In this document: positions 35,353-45,905 of the stretch, piece by piece | Position numbering within the stretch: position 1 is the stretch's first letter | Layout of the letters: every line of letters starts with the position of its first letter | DNA from: Entoloma clypeatum | Taxonomy: Eukaryota; Basidiomycota; Agaricomycetes; Agaricales; Entolomataceae | Direction: 5' to 3' | Assembly: GCA_963565915.1 (NCBI GenBank) | Contig: OY751485.1 | Coordinates: 4,216,001-4,280,000, forward strand | Length of the DNA stretch: 64,000 nt | The notes under the pieces: generated by a model | The model's database searches: none | Told to the model about the DNA's origin: nothing | The model's input: only the letters and a program-made list of their open reading frames with translations | Translations under genes and position numbers: made by a program

Positions 35353-36880
35353 CTACCGTCCCCCACGCGCAAACCACGCTTTTTGGGAACTACAGGTCGA
35401 GTTTGTACATCCCGGACATCGGAGACCGAACTGCGTGCTCACTGGCCCGTTGCCCGCAGCAAGGCCCCGAAGATGATGGGCCGCGATATCGGCAAGCGCC
35501 CGTATGAACACCGGTGACTCGTTCAGCGACTCCGCCCGCTGTACCTCGATCCCGAGCTGCAAACGGAAAGTCAGCATCGCATCATCCCTTCCGAGATTCG
35601 CATGGTTCACATGGGAACCATGCGAATGAGGGAAAAAAGAGCTCACCTCCCTTGCCTCCTCGGCATATTCCAGATCAAGCTCGTACAGCGTCTCGATGTG
35701 ATCACTAGTGAAAGCGATCGGAACCAACACGACCTGCTTTTTCCCCAGGCGCGCGAGGCCCTTGAGTGCCTCTTCCGTCTGCATACCCATCCAAGCCGAG
35801 GGTCCGACCTGGGATTGCCAAGCGAGACGATACGGGTTGCTGTGGCCGAGCCTATCCATAACAGCAGCAACGGAAGCCGAGACTTCCAATATGTATGGAT
35901 CCCCACGGTTGACTACGGACATGGGTAATGAGTGTGCTGAGAACAATAGCACGACGTCTTTCCGAGTAGAAGCTGGAAATTTCTCAAGGGCGGATTCAAC
36001 ATTTTGCGCGACGGCCTTTTTTCGCCTTGACGTCAAAAAAAAAAAAAAAAAGACTGATTATGGAAGAGGTACGTACCTCAATGAACCCTGGATGCGTCCC
36101 CCAACGATCGATCACACTCCACTCAACGTCCTGTCCCTCGTGGCGTGCACTTCCGCGGCGGAACAGCTCATTGAGACTGCTTCCAGTTGTGCTGCAGCTG
36201 TACTGGGGATACTGTGTGAACGCGATCGCCCTCTTAACGCCGTCCGCTCTCATCTGTAGCAGGGTCTGCTCCGTCAGCGGACGGACGTATCTAAACGCGA
36301 CATATGCCTTGTGAGGTGCGGTTTCGGGGTGCAGCTCGTCCAAAAGCTTGGCCATGCCCTCTCCTTGTAACTGGGTATAGCGCAAAATGGGAGACCCCCC
36401 ACCGATGTCTGTATACTGCTTTTCGATCTGGGGGGTGCGCCTGCGGGCTATGATGGGGGCAAGGAACCGCTGGAAAGGGAGAGGGATGAGATCCGCGTCG
36501 GAGAAGAGATTCTTGAGAAAGTCGTGAGTTTCAGGGACCTAGATTGAAATGTAAATGCAAAATGGTGGGGGGGGTGTTGTGATTGGTTTGCGCTGACCGT
36601 TTCGGGACCTCCCATGTTGATCATGACAATAGCTAGCGGATTTCGGTTGAGAAGTCAGGGAGGGCAGAAAGGGAGGATGGGTTACCTGTGGGACTGGTAG
36701 GTTGTTCAGAACATTGAAAAGGTCATGGAAGAAGGGGACGTTCACCTTTTGCCTGGTGGAGGTGCTCTGTGTAGCGAGGCGAGAGAGCGAGTGAGGGAAC
36801 GCGTGAGCGGCGCCGCCCGTGGGGAAACCATTGAGAACGATGTGGTGGGAGGAGCACAGGCAGAGAGATGAGTCATCCAT
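35353..36880 (-). CDS. HEM15: Ferrochelatase with Fe-S cluster-type C-terminus
   Basis: Inserts ferrous iron into protoporphyrin IX at the mitochondrial inner membrane, the last step of haem synthesis. The only in-frame ATG of the first exon is at 36880 ([19 protein letters not shown]). It is followed by a presequence-like stretch rich in Ser, Arg and Thr, then [14 protein letters not shown] after an intron. Conserved blocks include [48 protein letters not shown] and AWQSQVGP. The C-terminus [16 protein letters not shown] has the C-x2-C-x4-C pattern of the [2Fe-2S]-binding ferrochelatases, which budding yeast lacks. The intron at about 36010-36075 contains a 17-18 base homopolymer. The start codon is 3 bp from that of divergent NAR1. 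Confidence 0.93.
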
Positions 36881-36883
36881 CCA

Positions 36884-38878
36884 ATGGGTTTCTCTGGTGC
36901 TCTCGTACGTCTTCCTCCCCAATCTTATCACTCAATACCCATGCTTAACAGACGCTCACCGACCTCAACGACTTCATCACTCCCTCACAAGTTTGCATAA
37001 AACCCGTCGAACAACTCAACAAACCCGAGAAAGACCAGGCTGCTGCCCCTGCCGTCCGTAAACCCTCCGAGAAAAACCCTTTCTTACAACTCATCTTTCG
37101 TTTTCCAGACAGAAATCCAGATAGACCACACCACAGGCGCGTATTTCGAAGTCCAGGGCAATGCCGCTCCAAACGGAACCACACCCCCGAAAGCTCGCAA
37201 AAAGCTGGAACAGGCACAGATAAACCTAAACGACTGTCTGGCATGCTCGCACGTATCAAATCTCCATCTCCCCCTCATCGCCTCTCATAACTTCACATAA
37301 TAGGGGCTGCATAACATCCGCCGAATCCGTCCTAATCACCCTCCAATCCCACATCGAAGTCCTCAACTTTCTCGAATCCAACCGCAAGTCCCTCCTCTCC
37401 TCCGCCGCCCAACCACCAGACGCCGAGCCCTACAAAATCCCCGTCATCTCCATATCCCCACAAACCCTCGCCTCACTGGCAGCAGCAACCAGCACCTCTT
37501 CCTCACCACCAACACCGAAACAAATCCTCCGCCGCATCCGCGCCTTTTGCACCCAATCCCTCGGATTCGCTTCTGTCTTTGACACCACCTTTGCGCGGCA
37601 CCTCGCCCTCCGCGAGCACGCTGTCGAGTTCGCGGACCGCTCGCGAGCCGCGCACGAAGGAGGCGAGCAAGCAAAGCACAGCCTCCCCATGCTCGCGAGC
37701 TCATGTCCGGGGTGGATATGCTACGCTGAAAAAGCTCACGCGGAGATGCTCCCCTTCATCTCGCGGACAAAGAGTCCACAGCAGGTCATGGGGACCTTGG
37801 TGAAGCATTGGATGGGCAAGCGGTGGGGTAGACTGTGAGTCGGTCTTCTTTTTATTCCCGTCATGTCTTCAAACGAAAAGCTCTGCTTAGACCGAACGAG
37901 ATATACCACGTCACCGTCATGCCGTGCTACGACAAGAAACTCGAAGCGTCGCGCGCGGATTTTTACAATGATATGTACGCGACGCGTGATGTTGACTGCG
38001 TCATCACCACCGGCGAGCTTGAGCTTTTGATGAAAGAGAAAGAGTGGGACATCACGCTTCCCGTTCCTGGAGAGATGGATGATGACGAAAGCCCATTTCC
38101 GCATTGTTCGAGCCCGCCCGATGCGGCATCGGTTGCCCCGATCCGCCTGCCAGAACTCATAACACACCCTGGAACATCCTCGGGCTCGTATCTCCACTCC
38201 ATCGTCGGCCATCTCCAAGAGATGTCCCCCGTCCCCCTCACGCTGCGTGTGCACGTCGTCCGGGGAACAGACTACGAGGAGTTTGTCCTCTCCAAGAGTG
38301 GGGGAGAAGGGGTGGAGGAGGAGATCGTCTTCAAGGGCGCCAAGTGCTATGGGTTCAGGAATTTGCAGAATGTGGTGAGACGGGTGGGGCGGGAGAGGGG
38401 CGTGCAGACAACGACGGGGGCTGCCGGGAAGATGGGGCCACGTGGTGGCGTTGCGCGGAGGCTGGGAAGGCGAGTGGGTGGCGAGGAGAAGAAGGAGCGG
38501 GCGTATGACTATGTGGAGGTGATGGCTTGTCCCGGGGGGTGTGTGAACGGCGGGGGCCAGCTGAAGCCGGTCGTTGCTCCGGTCATGGATGAGGAGGGCT
38601 TTAGACGGGATTGGGAGGGCAGCGGGGTCGCGATGGGATCCGTGGAATCGTCGACAAAGAGTGGTCCGATTGATGTGTTACAGAATGCGCGGTGGGGGAC
38701 GAAGGAATGGACGAAGCGGGTGGAGGAGGAGTACTGGAAGGAGGGGTTCGACGGACGATGGGCGGACGAACTGGCTCTGCAGGTGTATGATGAGGTTGGA
38801 GATGAGCGGGAGAGGTATTTCCGGACAGAGTACCGTGCGGTGGAGAGCGATGTGGTTGGGCTTGCGGTGGTTTGGTGA
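36884..38878 (+). CDS. NAR1: NAR1, cytosolic Fe-S cluster assembly protein (hydrogenase-like)
   Basis: An iron-only hydrogenase-like protein of the CIA machinery that passes Fe-S clusters to cytosolic and nuclear proteins. A seven-codon first exon (MGFSGAL) starts at 36884 and joins TLTDLNDFITPSQVCIKPVE. An in-frame TGA lies just upstream (36869), so the start is well fixed. The N-terminal cluster ligands read CIKP and CLACSGC. The intron inside this motif (37249-37313) starts GCACGT, so it appears to be GC-AG. The H-cluster-like domain follows with SSCPGWICYAEK, VMPCYDKKLEASRADFYN and MACPGGCVNGGGQ. The protein ends ESDVVGLAVVW with TGA at 38876. About 590 aa. It is divergent from HEM15 with only three bases between start codons. 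Confidence 0.94.
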
Positions 38879-39044
38879 TGATGGAATGAATCAATTCGTG
38901 TGTGGTGATTGCATATTATAACAACGTGTACAGCGATAGAATGGGAGTGGATATCGGTGAGAAATGCTAGAAAGCAAGAAAGCAAGGTAGAATGATCGAT
39001 AGAGGAACCAGTCCTGCCTCCTGACATGACACAGTCGTGTGGTC

Positions 39045-39070
39045 GTTCGTCGTCGTCGTCGTCGTCGTCG
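39045..39070. repeat. CGT trinucleotide microsatellite
   Basis: About eight perfect CGT units lie in the convergent gap between NAR1 and the small Cys-rich gene. Confidence 0.9.
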
Positions 39071-39079
39071 CGGTCGTCG

Positions 39080-39541
39080 TTAACGACGCTTTGAGCCCGG
39101 GCCTTTGAACCAGTATTCGCAGTCAGTGCAGTATGCTTTCGTTTTTTCGATGGTGTCCTGCTCATAGTCGGGACCATAATACTTTTCATCAATGAGTCGA
39201 CGATCTACGATCGAAAGATGGAGAATTGGCCGTACGCGGTCGCAATGTGGACAATGGAGGCAGTTTTTCGCATGCTTTCGCGAGTTCATGCAATACGGGG
39301 AGTTGCAGTCGCGTTGAGCTACGATTGTGATCTATGAAGCATCGATGAAAAAACAGCTGCTAGAGAGTAGTAACGGAGATGGCACGCACGACGACATAAT
39401 GACCGCATCCGTGCAGCTTGCCCTGTCTGGGACAAACAACGACGGGGATGTCAGCGACGACGAGGGGAGCAGCATCGAACGACGCACGTCGATAGCTGGC
39501 ACATGAAGAGGGAATGAGAGATCGCACGTGCCCTCCGACAT
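39080..39541 (-). CDS. Small Cys-rich putative zinc-binding protein
   Basis: I do not recognise the family. The last exon gives 69+ residues with CNSPYC, NCLHCPHCDR and CTDCEYW motifs and a basic end (KGPGSKRR). An upstream exon in frame contains VVVCPRQGKLHGCGHYVV. The two join across a GT...AG intron to give ten or so cysteines in CxxC pairs, suggesting two or three zinc sites. The proposed start is the ATG at 39541 (MSEG), joined through a short 32-nt intron; this step is the weakest, since other introns here are near 55 nt. The total would be about 125 aa. It is divergent from the SNARE gene, with start codons 6 bp apart, and convergent with NAR1. Function unknown. Confidence 0.6.
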
Positions 39542-39547
39542 TCCTTC

Positions 39548-40916
39548 ATGTCCACCCGCTCCCGCACCGGCCTCTTCCTCTCCTATCGTGACTCCAGACC
39601 CCGTTCACGCTCCGCCACACGCTTCCACGATGTCCACGACGACGAGCACGAACACCTCATCACCGCTACACACGTCGCACTCGACGTCAGTCTCCCGCCG
39701 CAATGGTACCCCCCCCCCCCCCAGTCTCTTCACGATCGATCCGTTCTCACATCCTCCTCCAGGGTCGACTTTGCAGAACAGGTTGAATTCATACTAGCTG
39801 ATACCCGCGCCAAAAGTAAATGTCCCCTAACCTCCTTGCTGCTCACACTAAACCGTCGTCGTAAGTCACCACCCTTGACAAGCTCCACGCAAAGCACCTC
39901 CTCCCTGGCTTCTCCGATCGCTCCCAGGAAGAACGCGAGATCGACGCCCTCACCACCGAAATCACCCGCGACTTCCGCCAATGCCAGTCCCTCATACAGA
40001 AGATTGGGTTTCCCACCCACGCCTTCCCGCCCTCGCAGGAGGCCCAGTCCGAGTCCCTCGCCACAAAGAACGTGCAGCGCGGCCTGGCGGCCAAGGTGCA
40101 AGATGTCAGCGCGGCGTTTAGGAAGAAGCAGAGGGTGTACATGGAGAGTGCGTCTTTCCTACGTCATTTCCCAATATCCTCTCTCATGAATACTCGCAGA
40201 AATACAAGGGCACGCCATCAAGAACCAAGACCTGCTGATAGCCTCCGGCGCCATCTCACTCAAAGGCTCAGAAGGCATGACCGCCGTCGACGACGACCTT
40301 GCCGCCGCCGTGCGTACCCACCTGTCTTTTCCTTCCCCCACCTCATCTCACTTCACACAAAACAAAACCACAGACGCACACCCGCTCCCAGTCCCTCTCC
40401 CAGTCCCAGTCCCAATCCCAACTCCTCTCCTACGACTCTACCAACACCCACCTCGCCACCCGCACACACTCCCTCACCGAGCTCGCCAACTCCATATCCT
40501 CTCTCGCCGAGCTCTTCAAGGACCTCTCCTCGCTCATCATCGATCAAGGCACCCTCCTCGATTCCGTCGAGTACAACATCGAACAGACTGCCGTCCGCGT
40601 CTCCGAGGCCACTGTTGTTCTGGAGGAGGCCAAGGGGTACCAGAACAGGACCGGCAGGAGAAAGTGCATCCTTTTTTTGGTTCTGCTGATCATGCTCGCT
40701 GCGACGGCGTTGGTTGTCAAGATCAGGAGGGGGGGAAGAGGCGTGGCGAGGGAGGAGGTGGCGAAGGTGATACCGACGACGGCGACTGTTGCCTCGTCTC
40801 TCCCGCCAGTTGACGTGGGACCGAGAGACTTTGATCCTTGGGAATCTGTGAGACCCTCACGGCGGATGATTCGGCGTGGTATACGTAGTAGACGGAGAGA
40901 AGAGGCATGGACATGA
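39548..40916 (+). CDS. TLG2: Qa-SNARE of the syntaxin-16/Tlg2 group
   Basis: A t-SNARE that should act in fusion at the trans-Golgi network and endosomes. The ATG at 39548 gives MSTRSRTGLFLSYRDSRPRS, the N-peptide type that binds the SM protein Vps45. An Habc-like region follows (VDFAEQVEFILADTRAK, HAKHLLPGFSDRSQEEREID, VQRGLAAKVQDVSAAFRKKQ). The SNARE helix includes LAELFKDLSSLIIDQGTLLD and VEYNIEQ, with the central Gln. Its single membrane anchor is CILFLVLLIMLAATALVVK. A basic luminal/C-terminal tail of about 65 residues ends at TGA 40914, longer than in yeast. A 12-13 base C run lies in an intron near 39710. Confidence 0.88.
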
Positions 40917-41047
40917 CGAGTTGCCCTGAGATACTCGTTTTAACGGTGGTAGATATTCCTCGCTGGACTAATACTAAATTATACCTAATCTGCATGCAGT
41001 CAGTAGACATGGGACACTATAATTATAGAAAGAACACAAGGGCGGTC

Positions 41048-43001
41048 TCAGCTCTCTACTTCATCCTTCCCTTCCTGCTTTTGCCACGCCAGAACCTCCT
41101 CTCTCCGCCGATACCACTGTATCATCGGCAAACTAACGCAAGAAATGATGATCCACGCGGTCAGCACGCCAAAGTTCAGTCCCACTGCGTTCGAGGAAAG
41201 ACTGGAGTTTCAATCACAGACAACGGCAGACTCTGCTTTGAATCACCTTCATCCCGGGTCCCAAAAACTATCGTACGGACGGTTCTTGATATCTGGTAAA
41301 ACGGAGCCACATGCCCATAGCGGTACACTCTTGGTAGTAAGTCGATTGGCCAGAGACACACCGAGATATTGCCTGCCAAAGGGACCCTGTGTTATCACGC
41401 ATTGCCGGCAGACAAAAATGCAAGAGGCAATCTCACTGATAATCCAGAATATTAGAAAAAGCTGGACATATTTGATTGTCAACAGCGTGATCATTGCCTC
41501 TAGCGCCAGTCCACTGAAAAGCCCGATTGTCATTCAGTAGGAGTCAAATCAATTGACACACTCAGAAGAAGCTCACACTGCCATCATGCCAAACCACGAT
41601 ATCATCCAAAACAAAACGAAACCTGCACGCTCGAATCTACGAAATAAGAAAACGAAGCGATGGCGAGATAGAAAAAACAAACCTCCGGTGGAAAGGGAGT
41701 CGGAATGCCAGTGATAAGAGCGAGTAGAAACACTGCGAAAAAAATGAGCACCATAACATAAGGTCGGCGTCGAACGGAAATCCCACCGAGATCACCAGAT
41801 AAATCAGTATCGCACTTGCGAGCCGGACTCGAACGAGCGACCCAAGCGTTAACCGCTTGTCCAACCCAGAAACAGTCCGCGCCATCACAGCGGAATTCTG
41901 TAAACCACAGAAACATTCAAAGGCCAAGTTATCTGACTGGGGCAGAAGATAGCCTACAAGGATGAAGAAAGCGAGAACCAAGAGATTGATAAGGCTAACG
42001 AAGGTTACGGCTGCCGCACTGTGAGATACAAGCCTCATTAATGGCGAGGACCTTTATAGCATATTGAAAACATACACAGGCACATCAAATGGGCGAAGAT
42101 TATCAAACGTATAATATATTGGTCGCACAAGCAATGACGGGGAGATTGATGATAGCGTGACGCTGGAATTGGACGTGAGTTCTTGTAGCAGGTTGAGAGA
42201 GTAGTTATAGGTGATCTCCTGTAGCCATCTTTCGACCTTCAATAAGACTGTCAGTAAGAAATGTATGTCAGAGTCGAATATCCCCCACTGTAGGCTTGAT
42301 AAAAGCTCGACTAATGAAGGATTCGTTGAGTCCGTGGAAGCGTCTAGAAAAAGAAAGGTTGTCGTACAAAACATTCTCGTTCCTAGCTTCTATGCCATAT
42401 GCCGTAATAGCAGATGACGCATTGTACGAAGCGTCCACCTTGCTTGCCACCGCTCTGCCCAGCGCCTGCGTAGCCCCCGCATTGACTAGATAGGGGTAAA
42501 CAAAAGTTGAGCAACAACCGAGAAGGCTGGGACTCACTCGAGACAGCCACCCAGCACTTCTCGTTGAAAACGGCATCCGCTAAATCACTCGCACCATTCG
42601 GAAATTCACTCGCAGGATGCACGCGCCAATGAATCGCCTTGCTCGACAGTCCCGCCAAGTCGCGCGTCACCATTGTCCCAATGGTGCCCTCGTCAAAATC
42701 CTGAAGGGGATTATTTTCGTCATCGAAGATCCCTGACGGAGGCACTTGAATATGTACTTACCACTATCCACGCCTCCAGCTTCCTCGCAGGAATTTTGCA
42801 CAGCGCTCCCCAATATATCGAAAAGATCGCAAACAGTGCAACTAAAATCACACACGTCCTTTGAGCGAGGATCTTGATATATATCCGTCGAGCCTTCGCC
42901 GCAGCTTCGTCCCCGTCGAGGAATTGGCTTGACCATGGCCTGGCCTCCGTAGCATTCGAGGTATCGGTGCAATGGCAATTCTCTAGAGAAGGTGCAGACA
43001 T
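41048..43001 (-). CDS. SNG1/DUF3533-type membrane protein
   Basis: A polytopic membrane protein of the DUF3533 family, whose yeast member SNG1 confers resistance to nitrosoguanidine and azoles and affects plasma-membrane lipid asymmetry. The ATG at 43001 gives MSAPSLENCHCTD. The first transmembrane helix follows RIYIKILAQR (CVILVALFAIFSIYWGAL). The large extracytosolic domain contains DFDEGTIGT, HPASEFPNGASDLADAVF and the family motif FNEKCWVAV. Four to five C-terminal helices lie at 41250-42050, including RYGHVAPFYQISRTVRTIVF and LTAWIIISCVSLPMIQWY. TGA is at 41048. About seven introns, roughly 530 aa. Drug-related roles are family knowledge, not shown here. Confidence 0.84.
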
Positions 43002-43673
43002 TGGTCTCTTTTCTGACGAGTCCTGTGATGGATGTATCAGGATGATACTACCTAAAGTGTCAGCCGACGCCAAGTGATCCCAAGTGTAATAGGTGCACGA
43101 TGAATAGATCCGTTTTCAATGTCATCACACCTGGTCAGGTCTATAATTGAACGTTGTTCTATATTATACCGCTTTTCATGACGATGACGCGCCGATCGAT
43201 AGTTGGTGCGAAAAACGCGCCAATAGGACATACGTCAACCCGTAGACGCATAAAGACGCGAGGACGGTGGTGGTTAAGACGGCAGGTTAAATGAAGACGT
43301 GCCAAGGGAGCAAAATTGGACTGGTCTAGTTTGGCAGATCGGGATGTTGCCCTGCGGCCAGACGATGAGTAGATCATGGGGAATATTGACGGAAAATACT
43401 ATTAGCTGCAGGGACAGACTTCGCCGAGAAATCTGTTGCTGACATCATAAGATCACCACCCGCCGTTGCAAGATTCTGGCTTCCCGTTTTTCGATATTTA
43501 CTCTCATCTTCTCGTGCTTGTTCGTACAAATCAGTGTCATTAAATTTTCCCTGAAGGGGAAAAGAGGGGGGGAGCATAAGCTACTTCGTACCGATCACGG
43601 TGCGGTTCTTCTGAAGTTATGATACAATGGTTGAGAATGCCATGGCGTTATTGCCCACAAGATTTCGAACTCT
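43002..43673. other. Intergenic region between SNG1-like and RING genes
   Basis: About 670 bp, the longest non-repeat gap in the central block. It holds one 67-codon ATG frame on the minus strand (listed separately) and the promoter of the SNG1-like gene. No repeat or RNA gene recognised. Confidence 0.4.
43374..43577 (-). CDS. Hypothetical 67-aa ORF
   Basis: A true ATG-to-TGA frame starting MLPPSFPLQGKFNDTDLYEQ and ending SIFRQYSP. It has no recognisable domain, membrane segment or signal peptide. It may be a small gene, an exon of one, or a chance ORF in the gap; there is no homology argument I can make. Confidence 0.22.
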   Translation of the reverse strand: MLPPSFPLQGKFNDTDLYEQAREDESKYRKTGSQNLATAGGDLMMSATDFSAKSVPAANSIFRQYSP

Positions 43674-45592
43674 TCATCGTTCCTTCTTGTTCTTCTTCAG
43701 TTCCGGAATAACAGCTCTCTGGCAAACTGGGCATCGTCCCGACACATCGATCAACCAGGGATCCAGACAAGTTTTCTTGGTCAGAAATATGTTAGCCACG
43801 AAGAACATGAGATAGGTGTGATATCGGACAAACATGGAAAACATGGCCGCATTCTAGAAGCCTTAGAGGTTGAACTCCTTCCCCTGCATCGGTGAGCTTT
43901 AGCTCATTTCCGCTGTCCTGGAGAGTCACTGTTATCATCGGGTTTGGCCCACAAGCCCTCGGAGAGTCGACGCCTGAAAGAGCGTTTGGTGGAGTCGTGG
44001 TTCTGCCTAGTCGTTTCGGCTCCTCAAAGTCCATCAAGCAAATCGCACATGCGGCACGGTTGCCCTCGAGCACGACAAAGGGGTATTCTCCTTTTTCCCA
44101 GTGTTCTTCCCATGTTTGGGGCTCTGTACCCTTTTCAACATCCTTGGCGTCACCTGGCTTTGCGGGACTGCTGTTCTCCTGCCTGTTCTTGGACGACGAT
44201 AACATCTTTATAAACCGGAATCTCTTTCTGGATTCCGAGACTGCAGGGCCGGCAGACTTGGGGGGATATAAATGGGCTGGTTCAGGAACCACCAAAGATA
44301 AGCCATCCGGAGGGGGCGGGATATATATCACAAGAGGAATACGGTCAACGACGGACTTCGAAAGCTTTCCGATTTCTGGTCTGATCATATTACCAGTCTG
44401 CAACGGATGTCGGCCCATGCATATGAGGATGATATTCCAGAATAACTGTCAAAAAATCAGCAAAGGTTCTATCGGTAAACCTGACAGATCGACTCACGAA
44501 AAGGATAGGTGCGATTACAAACACGATGAAGCTCAGTATGATGACCTCGAGAACGCTGAGGTACATGAGGCAGAGAATGCTGAATGTCAACCACCAGATA
44601 TGCGGTGACGAGTGGCGACATGTGTTGATCGACGTGTATTCCAGTATATGAGCAGTTAGGAACCAGCTGAGCGTCAGCAAGGAAGAAAGGAGTGTGAGCC
44701 TTTACGGATGGAAAATAAGGGTCAGATACACTGTTAAGTCATGGATTACACGTACCGAGAATAAAGTCGCGTGTATGGTAAATCTCTTGCATGGCGCAAA
44801 GATGACTCGCCTTGTTCCACGTCCTGGGGCGTATCGTTCAGTGAATTTCGCGTCCGATGAGGAGACAAAGTGCCAGATGCCCCTGACGAAGGAGCTTCCG
44901 TAAGGCGTTGTCGACTGCAATTGACATCGTTTCAGTAGTTGTTGTGAATGTTGGTCGACGTACACTTTGCGTTCCCGTAAGAATCCCCAGTATGTCAAGC
45001 TGCAAGCCAAAATCGCTCGGATTACCCATATACAAGCCCATGTTCCCAACGGTCGATCACATGCTACCCATTCAGTAAGGCCGGGCTTGGTTGGGCTGTC
45101 TAACCGCGATCCAGCCAATCCCAAAATGACTGAGATAACGATGATCTGTGACACCCTTTGGGATATATGCATGGAAGACTTGGGATGAAGACGAACCTGC
45201 ATGAATCCCGAGCATATTGTGAAGTATAGTGCAACAATCGTCCTCCTCTCCCTCGATGCCCCTCGTCCGATCCCAAAGAACATCGTCGCCCTGGCAAACC
45301 ACGATCTTTGTAATAGGAGCGGGGGAGGTGCAACAGGCCGATTGGGACGGCTTGCTTCCCCTAGCGTTTGCGTGGGCGCTCTTGATGGAAGGGTTGACAC
45401 CGCTAGAGGTTGAGGCGTCTCGCTTGGTGTTTGCGCCGATGAACTTTGGGGTTGTTGCATCAAATGGGAATGGCCATGGGGATGCCCCTCCTCGGGTCGG
45501 TGGATTGGGTCAGGGCGTCGTGGGGCGTCGCCTGTGGAACGTATCCTTCGAAGTGGGGTATCATAGGCGCTCTCAGTCTCTACTACTGACAT
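43674..45592 (-). CDS. Membrane-anchored RING-H2 E3 ubiquitin ligase
   Basis: A probable membrane-bound ubiquitin ligase. The ATG at 45592 opens a Pro/Ser-rich cytosolic N-terminus of about 90 residues (MSVVETESAYDTPLRRIRS). Five or so hydrophobic helices follow, including IIVISVILGLAG, CIWVIRAILACSLTYWGFL, LTLSWFLTAHILEY and VIILSFIVFVIAPILF. The C-terminal RING-H2 starts CAICLMDFEEP, has an unusually long Cys2-Cys3 loop of about 55 residues, and continues ECGHVFH | KTCLDPWLIDVSGRCPVCQR across an intron before TGA at 43674. The architecture (TM bundle plus terminal RING with a split loop) is common in Agaricomycetes. Substrate unknown. Confidence 0.83.
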
Positions 45593-45905
45593 GGTGGTGG
45601 GAGTCCAAATCGAAGTCCAACTTTCTGTAACCTAAAACCTAAAAAGCCGCCTTGATGGAATCGGAAGGCAAGAGAGTAACTTTGCTGAGTCCTCGGGAGC
45701 GGTAATGACGACGAGAGACGGGTACAGGCTCAGGTTGCATCGACGCTCGACATAACCGTGGCAGTGTCGCTCTGAGTCGTAAGCGGCTCTGGCACGTTAT
45801 CACACCTCCTCTTCAATTTAATTTATTTAATTTCATTCAATATTTCGGCGCACTACACCTATGGTACCCAAATATGTATGATACATCCTTCCTCCAGATC
45901 TACTT
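45593..45905. other. Intergenic region
   Basis: 313 bp upstream of the RING gene. Contains an AT-rich stretch near 45815-45845 and the promoter of the RING gene. No gene recognised. Confidence 0.4.

Noticed and set aside
35996..36075. Frameshift in ferrochelatase at the A/T homopolymer
   Set aside because: The run lies in an intron (donor GTACGT after FIE, acceptor before AVAQNVES), so its length does not affect the protein.
38509..39192. 227-codon minus-strand frame over the NAR1 3' end
   Set aside because: Runs across a conserved NAR1 exon and the CGT microsatellite; no domain.
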